Of a stretch of DNA of 54,494 nt, positions 53,957 through 54,494 are shown one piece after another. The stretch comes from Bacteroidales bacterium. Lineage in GTDB: Bacteria > Bacteroidota > Bacteroidia > Bacteroidales > VadinHA17. Position numbers and translations under genes: made by a program. The notes under the pieces were generated by a model, which saw only the letters and a list, made by a program, of their open reading frames with translations, ran no database searches and had not been told where the DNA came from. Numbering within the stretch: position 1 is the stretch's first letter; each line of letters begins with the position of its first letter. Location of the stretch: NCBI GenBank assembly GCA_024762655.1, contig JANTHB010000011.1, forward strand, positions 1 through 54,494, read 5' to 3'.

Positions 53957-54056
53957 CTTACTACCATTCCAGGGGGATAAAGATAAGATTTTCTCCTCAG
54001 AATCGATAATAACCCCAAATTCCGCAGCAGAAGATTTTTTTGAAATCTCCATTTTA

Positions 54057-54494
54057 TCCTGGATAGTTCTTCAACCCCGCTGGGGTTGCGATTTTATGGT
54101 GATGCATTATACCACAGGTGGTACTGTGGCTACTTTCGTCCGACCCCTCCCTTGCTCCGCACGCTGTCGCCGAAGCTTCAGCGCAGGCGCCCGAAGCGGC
54201 TACCCGAAGGCGAGGCGGGATCTTTGGAATTACAGGAACTCCTTAAGATTCAGTTTGTGGTGGTTAGCAGTTTACCGTACTGACCACGGAGTGGTCGCAG
54301 AAAATAACCCCGGTCCCGCCCGGGGTACATAGAGGACCGTATATTCAATTGTTGCTATTCGGTTATGAAAGATTTCCTTTTCCTGTCCACCGTTTTCTGT
54401 TTCACCCCCTCCCCAACCCTCCTCCGCCAGCTGGCGGAGAGGGAGTTTTCACCGGTGCTGTTTTTCTGCTGTATGCAGGAGGGGGTGATACATA
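54057..54494. other. Intergenic hairpin-rich repeat region, 438 bases to the window end
   Basis: No gene is supported; the frames here have repetitive translations. It carries at least five hairpin-forming segments: CAACCCC/GGGGTTG (54072-54088), CCACAG/CTGTGG (near 54112-54129), GACCAC/GTGGTC (near 54282-54296), ACCCCGG/CCGGGGT (near 54307-54326), and the perfect palindrome at 54422-54439. The middle (54160-54220) is a run of CGCCGAAGC-like words. This looks like a cluster of REP-type elements. Confidence 0.6.
54422..54439. repeat. Perfect 18-bp palindrome
   Basis: CTCCGCCAGCTGGCGGAG is fully self-complementary and is flanked by CCCT and AGGG, extending the hairpin. It is likely part of the REP-like cluster in the window's last 440 bases. 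Confidence 0.85.

Noticed and set aside
1-54494. CRISPR array, tRNA or rRNA gene
   Set aside because: No regularly spaced direct repeat with unique spacers and no cloverleaf or rRNA signature was seen; the repeats present are palindromes, tandem coding units or microsatellites.

Overview
The window looks like a chromosomal segment of an anaerobic or facultative member of the Bacteroidota, probably Bacteroidales or Marinilabiliales-like. The reasons are two secreted proteins ending in a Por/type IX secretion sorting domain, a CarboxypepD_reg plus TonB-plug protein, many lipoproteins and periplasmic glycosidases, peptidases and a sulfatase, several TAnnTTTG-type promoter boxes, a SiaB/SiaC pair, and tricorn-like and S9 peptidases. 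No tRNA, rRNA, CRISPR array or complete insertion sequence was seen.

Region by region. Bases 1-5.4 kb: the 3' end of a Crp/Fnr-type regulator, a fused 5-oxoprolinase/hydantoinase and a divergent Nramp-like transporter with altered metal-site motifs. 5.4-20.4 kb is the accessory part. It holds a truncated copy of a gene that is intact 8.5 kb away, a decayed group II intron domain V, two type IX-secreted FG-GAP proteins, an atypical SDR, a laminin-G-like secreted protein, a 1076-residue sortilin-type propeller protein, an orphan TonB-plug protein, an isoprenylcysteine methyltransferase-like membrane enzyme, a GH20-like glycosidase, two very small genes and four copies of a modular palindromic repeat. 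20.3-26.4 kb: a TIM-barrel glycosidase, an unknown membrane protein, a DUF302 protein and an S9 peptidase, all on the minus strand.

26.4-29.4 kb is a compact transporter-ribokinase-nucleoside hydrolase operon for ribonucleoside or ribose salvage. 29.6-36.3 kb, on the minus strand, has a tricorn-like S41 protease and a tightly packed methyltransferase / hybrid histidine kinase / receiver operon. The order and content of that operon recall the Phc-type methyl-ester quorum-sensing cassette. A gene-free stretch of about 1 kb follows. 37.3-42.2 kb: methylmalonyl-CoA epimerase, a CitD-CitE fusion, CitF and a lipoprotein sulfatase.

42.2-48.2 kb: a membrane protein fused to a THEP1-type NTPase (possibly a one-chain ECF-like transporter), a large TerB/FHA-like/ABCG-type transporter and a SiaB/SiaC phospho-switch. 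48.3-54 kb: a THUMP RNA methyltransferase with a PnuC/NadR-like kinase nicotinamide riboside salvage pair, a C-terminal processing protease, and GMP synthase. The last 440 bases are a hairpin-rich repeat region.

The observations most worth following are the modular repeat family with a presence/absence pattern of two insert modules, the membrane-THEP1 fusion, and the methyltransferase-kinase-receiver operon.
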